64,000 nucleotides of DNA from NCBI RefSeq assembly GCF_040807025.1, contig NC_090967.1, positions 5,206,001 to 5,270,000 on the forward strand. Reading direction: 5' to 3'. The notes beneath the pieces are model-generated. The model made no database searches and was not told the origin of the DNA. It saw only the letters and a program-made list of their open reading frames with translations. The position numbers and the translations under genes were made by a program. Below, piece after piece: positions 54,101 to 64,000 of this stretch (position 1 is the first letter of the stretch; each line of letters starts with the position of its first letter). Source of the stretch: Struthio camelus (Eukaryota; Chordata; Aves; Struthioniformes; Struthionidae).

Positions 54101-57100
54101 TTGAAGGCGATTCAGCTCTGCTTTTGCTCTATTAAGATCATCTTCCTGTGATTTTAAATCTGATTCCTGAGACTGAATCTGCATTTTCAGTGATGAAATC
54201 TGAAACAAAAAGTTACAACACAATGCCAAAAACAGTGAAATCTGAAATAAATGCAATTTTTAATATTATATGAATTTATCATAAATAATAGAAAGCTGTA
54301 AAGCAAGCTTTCAACAGCTAAGGAAGACAAAAAGAACTTAATTTGAGGAATTACATGCTTCTTATTATGCAACACAATCATTGGTAAAAGCAGGTAGGAT
54401 GTTTTATAAAAACAAGAAATTATTAATATTCTAAATGACAGAAATACCACACTGATAATAAGGTAATTAAAAAGAGTTTCTTCTGTGGTTACTTTGCAAC
54501 TGTCAGAATTTGGCTCCTTTTCCACCCAAACATTTATCAACTATTACAAAGCTGATTTTAACTCTGATAAGAGTTAAATTTATATAGCTACATAAGATGC
54601 TACTTATCCACTCTGTCACGTGACCTTTTACACTGAATTTCTACTTGAAGATAAAAACGCTAGTATGAAGGGACCTCTGAAGACCTGGTTCAGCAGCCCT
54701 GCCCTGGTCAGTGACCAAAGGTATTTAGGTTAGCAAAATCCTTTCTGGGACCTCTGGAAACTGCTATTTACGGTAAAAATAAAGAAACAGAACAAGCTTA
54801 TTTATGAAATGAATAGAAGAACTTTCTTCAGCAAAAGATACAATATTCTTGAGCATCTCCAGAATTAACGTACACTCACCACCTGTGTTTCTTCCTGGCA
54901 TTTCTGCCTTACATCATTCAGCATATCTTTCAGTTTGGCTTTCTGCTGGTCCATTTCATCCAGGCGGTCTTGGGCATCTTGTTTCTGAGCCTCTAGCTCT
55001 TGCAAGTTACTTGTCTCCCTATCTAAATCATTTTGCAGTTCCTGAGGAAAATTCCACAGTTTGAGAGTTACAGTTAGCTGTTACCCTTGTAAGCGTGATC
55101 AACCACAGAGAAATAGGTTGGCAAACTCAAAAAGATTTCCTACGTCAGAGTATTCCATTGCATGCAAACGCTTTTTTTCCAGCAGGAACTTGTATCAGAC
55201 ATCGTAAAACAAGTGTCCACAAGATAGAAGGAGACCGTGACATAAAGCACATGTAATTCAGCTATCCGAAGGTAATGATTAAAAACAATACCCTTTGAAT
55301 AAAGATTTCCTAAATTACACAGTTTCAGTCAAGCACCAATATAAAAAAAAAAAAAATTACAGACTGTTCATATTATCTACTACTCATATTTGCCAGCATC
55401 AGAAAAAAGCATCTCTGAGGGAGAACAGGAAAATAAAGATCTTCCCATAAATTAGGGCAAAATCCAGTACAAGGAAAGAAAGACTTGCCCAGAAGCAATA
55501 TAAGGAAAGAAGCATTTAGAAGAAAGGGTACTTAATCCCCCCAATAGCATTTTAAATTCAAATACAAACTAATAATGATAAGCAGATCCTTTACCTGAAC
55601 TTCATTGGTCTTCTGTCTTATTGATTCTTCCTTTTCTCTAATGTCCTGCTCTAGGGAATATTTTTCTCTGTAAGGAAACAAATGTACATTTTGGTTAAAT
55701 GGTTAAGTAATACACATAAAAAAATCAATTATTCTGGAAACACAACACAGCCAAAAATGGCAGCCCACATTCTGAGATATTCTTTCAAGGAGTAAAAGCA
55801 TGCATCGTTTATCCTTTGAAAAATACTATCTGTCCATAAGCAATCTTCTGAAATCACTTGTTGGGCTCCAGAGTAGCTTTATCAAATTGGCTACTAATCG
55901 TAGGGCACCAGTGGGAGATTTGCCACCAACTTCAACCAGTTAAAGCCTATGAATCAAACTGATTAAAAGACAATATAGTCCCAATAAGTTATAATGAAAC
56001 AAAAGTAACAGGCACGTCAATACTACATACTGAGATAGTTCTTCTGCTTTTAAGATTCTCTGATAATAGTTCACAACATTTACCTCTGCAGCTGTGCAAT
56101 TTCTTGACTAATATCATCCAGCTCCTTCACCCCTGTAAATTCTCCTGATCCAACAGAACTTGAACTATCCTGTTAAAGAATGAAATAGTCTATTAAAATG
56201 CCAAGCAGTAACAGATGATCTTCCTCTGAGAAGGCTGAAGACAAAGGTGGGACATGACCCTCATTTTATGCATTTGAAACATTCTGTGGGAGACCTCAAA
56301 GTATTACGCAACAACCAGTGCACATGCCGCGCAATTCTCCCTGTGTGACCTGAGAATTTTTCCTATTCCCATTTAATGGGTGAAATAACTGACGTACACA
56401 GGAGATAAAGGACATGCACAAAGTCAAAGAGTAAACCTCAGGCAACGATAGAATTAAAATTCAAAACCGAAAATCCCAGCTCTGTTAAAGTCAATAGCAG
56501 GGAACTCAAATCAAAATGTCATTTCAGTCAACCTGAGCCCTGCCCCAAATTAAAAATGCTAATTTCTGCAATTATGCCCATTTCCTGCAGAGCTGCAGCT
56601 TAGTCATTTTTACAGCCATTTAGACGTGGAACAGGGAAGATACAAAGACTATTCTTTGCCTTTTGGGCAAGAAATTTGTCGTTAAAATCATTAAGAAAGA
56701 ATACCACTATTTGGTACAAAATTTTTCCTTATAGTAAGCATTTCAAATCCTTTAAAAAAAAAAAAAAACACTGTAACTGAGCAAACTGCAACACAGAACT
56801 CATTGCTAGTATGACAAACCAGGAGATCTACAATTTTAAATAGCACTTTAAAAAGAAGACAGTACAGTTAGCTTAGTTTGTTCACTTTGAGATGGTTGTG
56901 ATAACCACAGGAAGTTTGGCTTTATCCAATATAAAAAAAGCCACCCCAATGAAATAAGTTAAAATAAGCTACTACATTAGTCAGGATAACACAGCTCACT
57001 GTTCCACATGAACAGAAAACTGTTTTACTATTTTCACAGTAATATACCACTTATTGCATGTTATATTCAGCTAAAACCACAGTAAATGAAAAACACAAAG

Positions 57101-57378
57101 CAACGTACCAAAAATTATGGGAAGTTTAAAGCTCTTGCACCAAGGTATGTTTATTGCCCCCAACTTTACTGAATTAGCGCATCAGTAATTTTAATATGTC
57201 AGCCTCAAATTGCCTAAGAATTGCTTGACAAATCAACACATCTCAAACTGGTGAGGGAACTGATTGATACCACTGGGTCAATAGCCAGAATGGGTAACAT
57301 CACATTACTGTGACATTATCATTATGCCAAGAGCAAGTGTCACAGAACACAAAGTGCAAAGCTACAGAACATGATGAA

Positions 57379-57433
<55 letters not shown>

Positions 57434-60400
57434 CTTTTAATTAAAAGGAGAGTAGACAAACAAAATGGCATTCTTTAGGACGTTACAATTACTCACACGA
57501 CGCATTTCTGTTAGTGCCGAGATCTCAGTTCCTACAGTGGTCAAGTAACCTGACAGAGTCTATAGAAAAAGGATATAGGAAAAATCTTCAAAGGATCAGA
57601 GCAATAGCAACAACAAAAATCCGTTAAGAGGCTCAAAAGCTTTGTGGTTAGGGAAAGTAGAAGAAATAAACGAAAAAGACTTAGTTTATAGAAACGGTGG
57701 CTATATTGACACAATAGAAGTATTCACTGGTGTAAGTTTTGGAAATTCATTGACACAGACTGTCAAGGAAAGGAACAAAGCAGGACTCAGTAAAGGAACA
57801 GACAGCCCTATAATCAATATATGGTATTAAAAGTGATGGCTATTGGACTATGGACCATCACGATTCAAGGGATAAATCAATCACCAGTTCCCAGAAATTA
57901 GGCAGGCACCTCTCTTCAGTCATCCATTAGAAGACTTTTGCATTTTCATGGGAGGAATGTGATACTAACCAGAGTCAGGAAAAGATACTAAACCAGATGA
58001 ATAAAAGCCCAAATTTACTCAGTCAATTCGGGGAAGGAAGGGGTGTCTGCTTGCTGGGTTTTTTTATTATTATTATTTTTGCACCAGTTGCTTCTGCAGT
58101 CAGCTTCTCGTTGTCACTCTTGCTATTAAAACAGATTAAAGTGTTTTTCATTCTTCATTTCAGTTGCTTTTAACAGACCTCTACACAAGTCAAAAATTTC
58201 TCTGTGTCAAAGCAGTATTTTTCACCCTAGGCTTTTCTAAGAGCTATTATTTCTTTATTCATAGAATACTGTATTGTATTCTTATTTACTGTATTGTATT
58301 GTTAAAAATATACATGTATTTTGAAATGTGAAAAAAACTTTGTGAGAGGAGATAGGGAAAAAAAAGCTGGCAATGATTTACCATAACATTATGAAATATA
58401 AATATAAAAAACTAATACTCAAAGTCAATTACTCTGAAAGCACATAAACTCAGTATACTTCTACTCAATGATTTACCTGTATGGGAGTGTTCCTCTCTGT
58501 GGGAGGGATCATATCTGGGGATAACACTTGTGGCGGATCAATCCCTTTACTGACCTTCTGTTGAATAAGGTACATTGCTAGGGCAAACTGATCTTTGCTT
58601 AGCTTTCCCATCTGTCTTGTGTCTGCCAAAGCCCTGGTAAAAACAGATTATACTTATAAACAAGCAAAACAGAGACTGAATATTTTATCAAGAAGTCTGA
58701 AATACTAATACATATCATTTTGTTTTGGCCTCAGAGTTTGCTTATTCTAGTGAAAGAGTTCCACAAATAAACACAACATTTTATTTTTAGCTGAATAAAG
58801 CAGCATCACTCTCTGAAAAAATATGTAGAACATCAGAACTGCAAAAAACAATCATCATTCACAGACTGACCTACATCCCCCTCCCAGGAAAACAAAGAGA
58901 GAATTTACTCCTCCCTGCACTAAAAAGGAGGAGTTTTTCCCATATAGCCAACATGTCTAATAATACTTCAATAAGACAGGTAAAAAGGGATTTTTTTTTT
59001 TTTTTTGGTATCACTAGCTTCATAATTCTGGCTGGATAATTTGATTTCCTAGACCAGACAGCTGCAGAAACACAGCTACTACTCAATTCTTACCATATAT
59101 GTGCTAGGAGACTCTGGGACAGACCTGAATGCATAAAAATATCCTTTACTTCTTGGCCACTCACAAAACCGTCCATGTCCGTGTCTGTTTTTAAGAAAAT
59201 ATCATCGTATCGCACTTTATCAGATAGCGGTACTACCCAATTCACAGATGGCTGTAAAACAAAGTTTTATACTTCAGTCAAAAGAAAAATGATCTTTATC
59301 AACACACTGCCTGCAACACTCTTCAGATTTGGATGTGCTGAACATCTTGTACAATCAAATCTGATCAGTAAACAGGTATTTCCCCTTCTCCCATTAATGT
59401 TTCAGGTTAATACCTTTTATCTGAACTATAAATATCAATAAACAGCCCTTCATCAGCTGAAAAACATACTGTCTTCTGAACACAGACCCAGCTAGGCATA
59501 CTAAGCCCCTGGCTCTACATGGAGTTTTAGAAGGTAGATTAATTCCCTCTTTTGTGTTAAAGTAGATATCTCAATAAAGCCTTCCTATGGAAAGTGAAAA
59601 TTCCCAGTAAGGTTTGCTACCTCACTGTCCTTAACACTAAAATTCACCTTCTAGCCTTCAGTTCTTCCAAATACCACGATCCTCATTCCCTCCATCCAAA
59701 TCCCCCAACAACAAACCTTTTTTAAAAGCGCTTAGATGAGGAAGAGAGCAAGAATCCATCTAATTCTTCTGCAATTTACTAATATATTAAAAACAACTAT
59801 CAGAAAACAAGATTTGTACCTGTGCTTGTTTGATGCTGTGCTTGGGAGACAAACTTCCTGTGCTATTCAGACTGTTCACGCTACCATGAGATGGGGTAGA
59901 ACGTAGGCTATCTTTTGGTGGAGGACTTGCAGGGAGAACAGGAACTGCACCAGGAAATACAGGTGTCTTCTTTCTTTTGGAAGGTGGTATGAGAGAAGGG
60001 GGTAATACGGAAGGAACTGGCTCTTTCTCGAGAGCTCTATAAACCAAATGCATTGCCTGCAAAAGCAAAGAGGTCGGATGTAACATGTTATAAGAAGAGA
60101 AGAAAAACAACAAGATTGTCCAGTGTCAGTCATTCACATGTTAGTAAAACAAAGATGGTTAAGATTAGTGATGTAAGCCAGAGCAGGAGGTGCTTTTCAA
60201 AGTAATTCCAAAGTGTTTAAACTTCATGACACAAGCATGAGTCAGTAGATGCTTCTGAAAAAGATCGTTTCATAGCTGCATGTGAACGACCTAGGTTAGA
60301 ACAGCAGACTAGCAGAGAAAGTTGCAAACCTCCAGATACATTTTTGAGCAATTTGCTCTAGCACATATTCTGTGAATTGATAATTTAAAGCAACCTACCA

Positions 60401-63400
60401 CAGCAAATTCATCTTTGTCCAGGTGACCATCTTTGTCAATATCACTGAGATCCCAGACCTATGGCAATTATGATAAACACAGTGATTTAGAGAACAAGTT
60501 ACATTTTGTATTGATGATGATCATCACCGTATTAAGTATGCTAATAATCTCTAAAGGCTCATAATAGATTTTTGTGAAGATCATATTAGTTATGTTAGAC
60601 CTAGCTAAACATCATCTGATGAAACAGACTGGATTAGAGTTTTCTGGCAATATAAACCAAGTATTTTGTGGAAACACTGGTTTTAAAAACTTCTGGATGC
60701 AACATAGGCAGGTTTCTCATCTCTCCATGTAGCAACTAAGGACTCATCAAGCCGACTAAAAACATCTAGAGGCGGCTTCTGGAATTCTGCAGAAAGGAAT
60801 TTAAGCATCTACCAACTTTAGTTACATTATTAGTTCAAGTACAGTCAACAGAACTTTCAAGTGAGATTTAGAGGGATGCAAAACCTGGGACTTAGCCTTC
60901 AGCTAATACTGTTTTAGCATTAATATGACTGGGACACAATATAGCATAGCGAACAGAACGCTAGAGAGAAGCTCAGTCATTTGAATTCTACTCCCTGCTT
61001 TAACATTGAGCCTCTATGTAAACTTAAGCTGTTGAGTTGAGTTATTTCTTTTGCCCGTTTCCTTGCTCCCCTGTCTTCTGTGCAAGCTTTTCTGAAACAG
61101 GAACAAGCTTCCTGGCATTTCTACCATGACAGTGACAAGATGAAATAGGAAGTCTTGTAAGATTGAGTGCTTCATAATATTCCAGTACAAAATTAAAACA
61201 AGTTATACTTAGATTGTGCAAATAATACAGAGAAAGAAGTCCCTCCTGAAGAGAGGAAAGTATATCATAAGGAAGATACAGCTCTTACACGGAATATATT
61301 AACTCTCAAGCATATCAATATGTAAAACACTGAATACATTTTTAAATTGAAGTAGAAAAATACTTTAAGGGTGTTCGCTCCTCTTGCAAATATGCAATGG
61401 ATGCACTAAATGTGGATCTCAGAAGTGGTTATAAATATACATTACAAACAAACAACCAAAAAAGAAACTCAAACAAACAGACTGATAATTTGACAGCTAC
61501 ACTAAACTAGGATCCTTTATAGTCTTCTCTTGTGCAAACAGTACATAGATTTTATGATATGTCTAATAACTTGTATTTGGGAAATGACCAAACACTGGAC
61601 TATAATGCTATAAAAGATATTATGGTTTAGGAGAGGTTTTTCTTTTCTTTAAGCAGATGGAAACAAAATTTCCAGCTCTTAAAATCAAGAGAAAGATAAT
61701 GAGGCCAATCTACTCTAGGACCTAAATTATTATTGTTGTTGTTATATCTAAGTGGATGACTTCAGAGCCTACTTAATGATCTTACTTTATGGCATGCACT
61801 TCATGTAAAATCTCAGCCACAATCTGATCTATGTGGATAAGTTACACTTAAATATTTAACACGGCAACTAAGAGCAGTTAAATAGAGAATAACCAAATCT
61901 AAACAGCATACTTACCCTTCCTAGGATATCAAGAGGTAGCTTTGAATTCATCAGTACTGGTTTTACTTTGTCTCCTGAAAGTAAACCATTTACTGGCAAA
62001 AGGCTTTCAAAAATACCATCAAACTTTGCTTTTTCTTCCACCTAGTTGGTAAGAAATAGCCTGAATAAGTAAAAAAGTGTGCCTGTGTGAGTGTTGAAAA
62101 TGAGATCTTGCAAGAAAGTAAGTCTGGTCAGTAAAGTATTCATTCTAAATTTCCAAGCTTTCTTGCAAGTACTATTATATGGGATTTAAATGTAAAACCC
62201 ACGGAACTAGATTTAGGATCTTAGTTTCAAGGTTGAAATTATTACAGCTAAGAGAGCGTAGTATGTCACATCTATGTTTCTGTAGTTTTCCAGAAGGACA
62301 AAGCACTCCGATTAAAACACCGGTAACCAGATTTTAAACCAACTTTGACAAACTCTGTAGAACTAAAACTAAACCCTAGTCTTTCCAGATACTTTGCTTC
62401 TTTATAGTGCAACACAGAAACTAAAAATCATCCTTAGAAGTGATTTTATTAAATGTCTACTTTTTGGAAAACGTTGGCATCAGAAAATTATCTAAATACA
62501 GATATTCCAATGTATATAGCAAAAGTTAACTCAATTCCAATGATATATACTATGTGCACCACTGAATACTAATTAGAAAGTATTATGAACTCGAGCTATA
62601 AATTAATACTTCAGGATGGATTTGGTGAAATGCTTCACTGTTCTCAGTGGGGTTCCTTCATACAAAGATGAAAGTGCCTACTATTAAGATTCTGGAAGAA
62701 ATCCAGGCAGAAGATTAAAATTCATTGTGTGTCTTAAAAACATTACACCAGGGGTTGTCAAAGGCTTATTTAACACTTATTTTAAATATGAAACTACAGT
62801 TCAGTATTTTCTATTGTGCACAAATCTGCTCTTGGAAAGGAAGGACTTTTGAAATGGTAAATACAGTTGATACAAAATTCTCTCAATGGGAAAATTACAC
62901 ACAAGGAAAATATTTACTTTTAAAGAATGGATGGAATGTGTTATCTTATACACTTACCCTAACAGCCCAGTGAGTCTCTGTTGCAGGTGGCGTGATCAGT
63001 AAGGGACTGCTAGTGTCATGCTAAAATTAAAGAAAAAATTTAATACATTTATACACTCTCACATATATGCACACACAATTCTGCCTTTAATCCTTACTAA
63101 TTGCTTTAAGAGATGGTTATATATACGAAGCTTTACTACACTGAAAAAGGAAAAGGAACTGCATACTTAACCGAATAAAAAAATTCTATGTCATATTGAT
63201 TTGTGCTATTACAGTAGCTGGACCAGGACACTTGTCTATTGGTTACCTAACCACCAAACTAAGAGGCGAGCTAAGGAACGGTTCCCACAGCAGCTTCTGT
63301 TGGCCAAGCTGCAGTCCTGCCCTTTACTACACATTCCTGCTGATCCAGCCCCAAAATCATTACTTTTCCTCTGCACAGGATTTAGTTTTTAGCCACATCA

Positions 63401-64000
63401 GCCCCCTGAACAAGCTCACTGCATAGTTACACTTGCACCACTCCGGGAAGGGGCTGGAACATATTGCTAGGGAAAACAGGACTTTAGCAGCCATAACTGC
63501 AGTTGTTTTAAGGAGAGGTTTGACAGCAGCCTAAAGTCTCAGAATCATGACATTTACGAGGTAGAAGATTATTGCAGCTTTCCATGTGAAGCCCTAGTTC
63601 TCAAATAATAAACATGCCTGTTTAGGTACATGCTACTTACAAATTTAGGAGGTGGCACAGTCAAGTTCAGACTGCTCAAGTTAACATCATGGCCGTTCTG
63701 TGCACACGCTACAAGGCGCAATGCGACATAGAAACCCTACAAACAATACAGTGTGGTCTGTTAAAAGCAGCAACCATTCTTAATCTCTGTTTTCAACAAT
63801 CTATTTAGGATTTTTACTAATACTGTACATGTGCCACAGAGCAAAGCATGGAAGACACAAGTACCCATAGCCACTCAGTTAATTGCAAACTGACAACCGA
63901 CACCGTTTTTTAAAGTTGATTTGAGAAAGCTTTACAGCACAAAGAGATGAAAATTTAAAAGCTAATTTTTAGAAAGAACTTTTTCAAAATTAGGTTACTT
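30033..64000 (-). CDS. EPS15L1: Epidermal growth factor receptor substrate 15-like 1 (EPS15R), 3' part, 21 coding exons; 5' end outside window
   Basis: EPS15L1 is a clathrin-coat adaptor that links AP-2 and NPF-motif cargo adaptors to ubiquitinated receptors. The exons in the window join to 2589 nt (862 residues plus stop), starting at about residue 72 of the human protein. Domains in order: end of EH1; EH2 with an intact EF-hand loop ([13 protein letters not shown]); a Pro/Ser-rich linker; EH3 with loop [13 protein letters not shown]; a heptad-rich coiled coil (exons at 56084 down to 53507); about 22 DPF motifs that bind the AP-2 alpha ear; a proline-rich segment (ALPPKK...PPRPKPP, an SH3-ligand type); and two ubiquitin-interacting motifs (around AWAKRESEK and [11 protein letters not shown]). 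The [12 protein letters not shown] junction and the end [10 protein letters not shown] match EPS15L1 rather than EPS15. All splice sites are GT-AG and all phases agree. It is convergent with KLF2. Confidence 0.96.
30180..34796 (-). other. EPS15L1: EPS15L1 last intron
   Basis: 4.6 kb of AT-rich intron for the spliced form. The first about 190 nt in transcript direction double as 3'UTR of the short form. Apart from poly-A/T runs I see no repeat family, RNA gene or further exon here. Confidence 0.75.
34626..34651 (-). terminator. EPS15L1: Tandem intronic polyadenylation signals for the short EPS15L1 transcript
   Basis: Two canonical AATAAA hexamers on the minus strand, 20 nt apart, just after the read-through stop. 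A GT-rich stretch (GTTTTGAGTTT) follows downstream, as expected for a cleavage site. Confidence 0.7.
34797..35011 (-). CDS. EPS15L1: EPS15L1 alternative (composite) terminal exon, ends FADFSSVS
   Basis: Reading through the splice donor gives GTA AGT TAA, i.e. Val-Ser-stop, so the donor sequence itself encodes the C-terminus. The human 864-residue form ends DFTSVS, the same device. Two AATAAA signals on this strand (34646-34651 and 34626-34631) lie 146-171 nt past the stop and would end the transcript. The resulting protein lacks both ubiquitin-interacting motifs. Confidence 0.8.
34806..35011 (-). CDS. EPS15L1: EPS15L1 exon: last DPF motifs (spliced form)
   Basis: 206 nt, phase 1 to 0. Encodes [20 protein letters not shown], four DPF motifs and LGFADFSS. 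The donor TCT|gtaagt is used for the long form. If it is not used, translation adds Val-Ser and stops (see separate entry). Separated by 12.2 kb of intron from the upstream exon. Confidence 0.95.
36590..36905 (+). mobile_element. Decayed CR1 LINE 3' fragment
   Basis: Sense strand +. Matches the 3' part of CR1 as I know it from sauropsids: GGAGATTTACACTAGACA, then CCAAGAACAGATTAGACAAA, then GAGGATAGACTAGACC and CAGGTCGCTTCAG, ending near the family's TTCTATGATTC-like tail (here TTCCATGGTTC). Heavily mutated and intronic in EPS15L1. Confidence 0.75.
46246..46288. repeat. (CT)n polypyrimidine tract
   Basis: CT dinucleotides grading into TTTTCTCTTTCTTTTT on the plus strand; a purine tract in the EPS15L1 transcript. 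Confidence 0.85.
46610..47095 (-). mobile_element. Decayed CR1 LINE 3' fragment
   Basis: Sense strand -, same orientation as EPS15L1. Plus-strand phrases such as GGTCTATCTAGCCCTGTATC (46635), ATTCACCATATTCTCTGGCA (46873), TAATTTCACTTGATGCC (46962) and CTGTCATATCCCTCCTTCAT (47044) are the reverse complement of a well-known CR1 3' segment. Frame-broken. Confidence 0.75.
47255..47387 (-). CDS. EPS15L1: EPS15L1 exon: DPF and proline-rich segment
   Basis: 133 nt, phase 0 to 1. Encodes [20 protein letters not shown], then [20 protein letters not shown], a class-type SH3 ligand segment. Donor AGTG|gtaagg. Confidence 0.94.
48857..48939 (-). CDS. EPS15L1: EPS15L1 exon: DPF motif array, part 5
   Basis: 83 nt, phase 1 to 0. 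Encodes [20 protein letters not shown] then ADFSQMSK, with the FADFS motif typical of EPS15 proteins. The preceding 61-nt exon and this one form an in-frame pair. Confidence 0.94.
49312..49372 (-). CDS. EPS15L1: EPS15L1 exon: DPF motif array, part 4
   Basis: 61 nt, phase 0 to 1. Encodes [20 protein letters not shown]. Donor CCCAG|gtaaga. Confidence 0.92.
49874..49927. repeat. 18-bp tandem repeat, three perfect copies
   Basis: The unit CTGACTGATACCAGAATA occurs three times head to tail without a mismatch, in an EPS15L1 intron. Confidence 0.95.
50495..50631 (-). CDS. EPS15L1: EPS15L1 exon: DPF motif array, part 3
   Basis: 137 nt, phase 1 to 0. Five DPF motifs ([31 protein letters not shown] type) with a FFKKQ segment between. 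Donor AAG|gtcagt. Confidence 0.94.
51033..51083 (-). CDS. EPS15L1: EPS15L1 exon: DPF motif array, part 2
   Basis: 51 nt, phase 1-1, therefore skippable in frame. It encodes [17 protein letters not shown] with two DPF motifs. Acceptor CTGCATAG, donor GCAG|gtaata. Confidence 0.92.
51206..51332 (-). CDS. EPS15L1: EPS15L1 exon: DPF motif array, part 1
   Basis: 127 nt, phase 0 to 1. It encodes five DPF motifs ([11 protein letters not shown]..., [20 protein letters not shown]). DPF/DPW motifs dock on the AP-2 alpha-adaptin ear. Confidence 0.94.
53390..53423. other. Perfect 15-bp inverted repeat (hairpin) in EPS15L1 intron
   Basis: Arms TTGTTTAGTTGGCTC and GAGCCAACTAAACAA flank a 4-nt loop (ACAA). 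It lies 84 nt beyond the donor of the exon at 53507-53671. Confidence 0.85.
53507..53671 (-). CDS. EPS15L1: EPS15L1 exon: end of coiled coil
   Basis: 165 nt, phase 0-0, 55 residues. Begins [20 protein letters not shown], ends ERSNYGAM. Donor ATG|gtaaaa. A perfect 15-bp inverted repeat lies 84 nt into the following intron. Confidence 0.93.
54002..54199 (-). CDS. EPS15L1: EPS15L1 exon: coiled coil
   Basis: 198 nt, phase 0-0, 66 residues ([20 protein letters not shown] through [12 protein letters not shown]). Nearly identical to the mammalian coiled coil. Donor CAG|gtattc. Confidence 0.95.
54880..55041 (-). CDS. EPS15L1: EPS15L1 exon: coiled coil
   Basis: 162 nt, phase 0-0, 54 residues from [20 protein letters not shown] to [10 protein letters not shown]. 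The donor is CAGGTG|gtgagt. A GT one repeat upstream is also possible, but only this choice keeps the downstream frame. Confidence 0.93.
55595..55667 (-). CDS. EPS15L1: EPS15L1 exon: coiled coil
   Basis: 73 nt. It completes the split Arg codon and encodes [19 protein letters not shown] then TNEVQ, ending in phase 0. Strong heptad pattern with alternating acidic and basic residues. Confidence 0.93.
56084..56169 (-). CDS. EPS15L1: EPS15L1 exon: start of coiled coil
   Basis: 86 nt, phase 0, leaves 2 nt. It encodes [20 protein letters not shown] then SQEIAQLQ, the conserved entry to the coiled coil. Donor CAGAG|gtaaat. Confidence 0.93.
57380..57432. repeat. (TA)n microsatellite, self-complementary
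   Basis: Two TA tracts joined by an AAA interruption around 57410. The RNA could fold into one long hairpin. It sits 64 nt downstream of the donor of the 63-nt EPS15L1 exon. Confidence 0.93.
57497..57559 (-). CDS. EPS15L1: EPS15L1 small in-frame exon, probably a cassette
   Basis: 63 nt, phase 0-0, 21 residues beginning [10 protein letters not shown] and ending ALTEMRR. Acceptor CTATAG|ACT and donor CGT|gtgagt are good. The human reference form, as I recall it, joins the flanking exons directly (TPGP-DSSGS), so this exon is probably alternatively used. Skipping it preserves the frame. It lies between EH3 and the coiled coil. Confidence 0.75.
58477..58633 (-). CDS. EPS15L1: EPS15L1 exon: end of EH3
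   Basis: 157 nt. The first base completes Trp and the exon ends in phase 0. It encodes [20 protein letters not shown], then [17 protein letters not shown] and [10 protein letters not shown]. Donor CAG|gtaaat. Confidence 0.94.
59094..59251 (-). CDS. EPS15L1: EPS15L1 exon: EH3, first part
   Basis: Phase 0 start, leaves 2 nt, 158 nt. It encodes [19 protein letters not shown], an intact calcium-binding loop [13 protein letters not shown] and the [12 protein letters not shown] helix. Donor ATATG|gtaaga splits the Trp codon. Confidence 0.94.
59820..60056 (-). CDS. EPS15L1: EPS15L1 exon: end of EH2 and Ser/Pro linker
   Basis: Phase 0-0, 237 nt, 79 residues. [15 protein letters not shown] closes EH2. 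A basic/proline stretch ([13 protein letters not shown]) and a serine-rich segment ([20 protein letters not shown]) follow, as in human EPS15L1. Confidence 0.94.
60399..60458 (-). CDS. EPS15L1: EPS15L1 exon: EH2 calcium loop
   Basis: Phase 0-0, 60 nt, 20 residues: [20 protein letters not shown]. It contains a complete canonical EF-hand loop (D-x-D-x-D-G-x-L-D-x-x-E). Donor GTG|gtaggt. Confidence 0.93.
60930..61085 (+). mobile_element. MIR-like tRNA-SINE relic in EPS15L1 intron
   Basis: Plus-strand head ATAGCATAGCGAACAGAACG, B-box-like TTTGAATTCTACTCCC, then a CTT...TTATTTCTTTTGCCCGTTTCC tail parallel to the MIR body (GTTACTTAACCTCTCTG...TTTCC). Degenerate; assignment by eye. Confidence 0.55.
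61916..62041 (-). CDS. EPS15L1: EPS15L1 exon: EH2, first half
   Basis: Phase 0-0, 126 nt, 42 residues from [11 protein letters not shown] to LPLDILGR. It holds the first EF-hand-like helix pair of EH2. Donor AGG|gtaag. Confidence 0.93.
62958..63020 (-). CDS. EPS15L1: EPS15L1 exon: EH1-EH2 linker
   Basis: Phase 0-0, 63 nt, 21 residues ([13 protein letters not shown]...HWAVR). Donor AGG|gtaagt. Confidence 0.92.
63641..63736 (-). CDS. EPS15L1: EPS15L1 exon: end of EH domain 1
   Basis: Phase 0-0, 96 nt. It encodes [17 protein letters not shown] through VPPPKF, the last helix of EH1. The acceptor is ..TTTGTAG and the donor TTT|gtaagt. It is the first EPS15L1 exon inside the window, so at least the exons for about 71 N-terminal residues lie to the right of 64000. 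Confidence 0.93.

Noticed and set aside
54660..54770. Possible antisense CR1 tail (AGGGACCTCTGAAGACC)
   Set aside because: Only about 50 bp of loose resemblance to avian CR1 3' ends; too weak to call without a repeat search.

Overview
This is eukaryotic, vertebrate DNA. It has multi-exon genes with GT-AG introns, long AT-rich introns, CpG islands, microsatellites and decayed CR1 LINE fragments. CR1 as the only recognisable LINE, tRNA-derived SINE relics and short to moderate introns point to a sauropsid. A bird is my best guess; turtle or crocodilian is not excluded. Two protein genes are supported, in convergent orientation: KLF2 (+, complete, 3 exons) and EPS15L1 (-, 3' part, 21 coding exons, 5' end beyond the right edge). 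The same neighbours in the same orientation are known from human 19p13.

Layout. 1-14.5 kb is the 5' intergenic region of KLF2. It has no recognisable gene but contains an orphan CpG island (about 1.0-1.43 kb), AT/TG microsatellite, a tRNA-SINE relic (about 4.2 kb), a TATA-containing promoter-like block (about 6.85 kb), several AP-1 sites and a broken CR1 reverse-transcriptase fragment (about 10.5-11.3 kb). 14.6-15.96 kb is a GC-rich minisatellite (90-bp units and a 238-bp higher-order duplication) ending in a (GGC)12 tract against the KLF2 promoter. 16.15-16.3 kb is a compact promoter with a perfect MEF2 site, an inverted CCAAT box and a TATA-like box. 16.319-18.086 kb is the KLF2 coding sequence, followed by a 0.75-kb 3'UTR with three Pumilio-type elements and one poly(A) signal. 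18.8-24.55 kb is intergenic and includes a large orphan CpG-rich block (21.75-24.5 kb). 24.55-30.03 kb is AT-rich and may include EPS15L1 3'UTR. 30.03-64 kb is EPS15L1.

KLF2 is a zinc-finger transcription factor of endothelial and lymphocyte quiescence. EPS15L1 is an endocytic adaptor with EH domains, a coiled coil, about 22 DPF motifs and C-terminal ubiquitin-interacting motifs. They are neighbours, not a pathway. All EPS15L1 exon lengths and phases were checked by hand and join into one open frame of 862 codons plus stop. The most informative observation is that EPS15L1 has two alternative C-termini. Reading through the donor of the penultimate exon adds only Val-Ser-stop, and two AATAAA signals follow within 175 nt, giving a short form without ubiquitin-interacting motifs.
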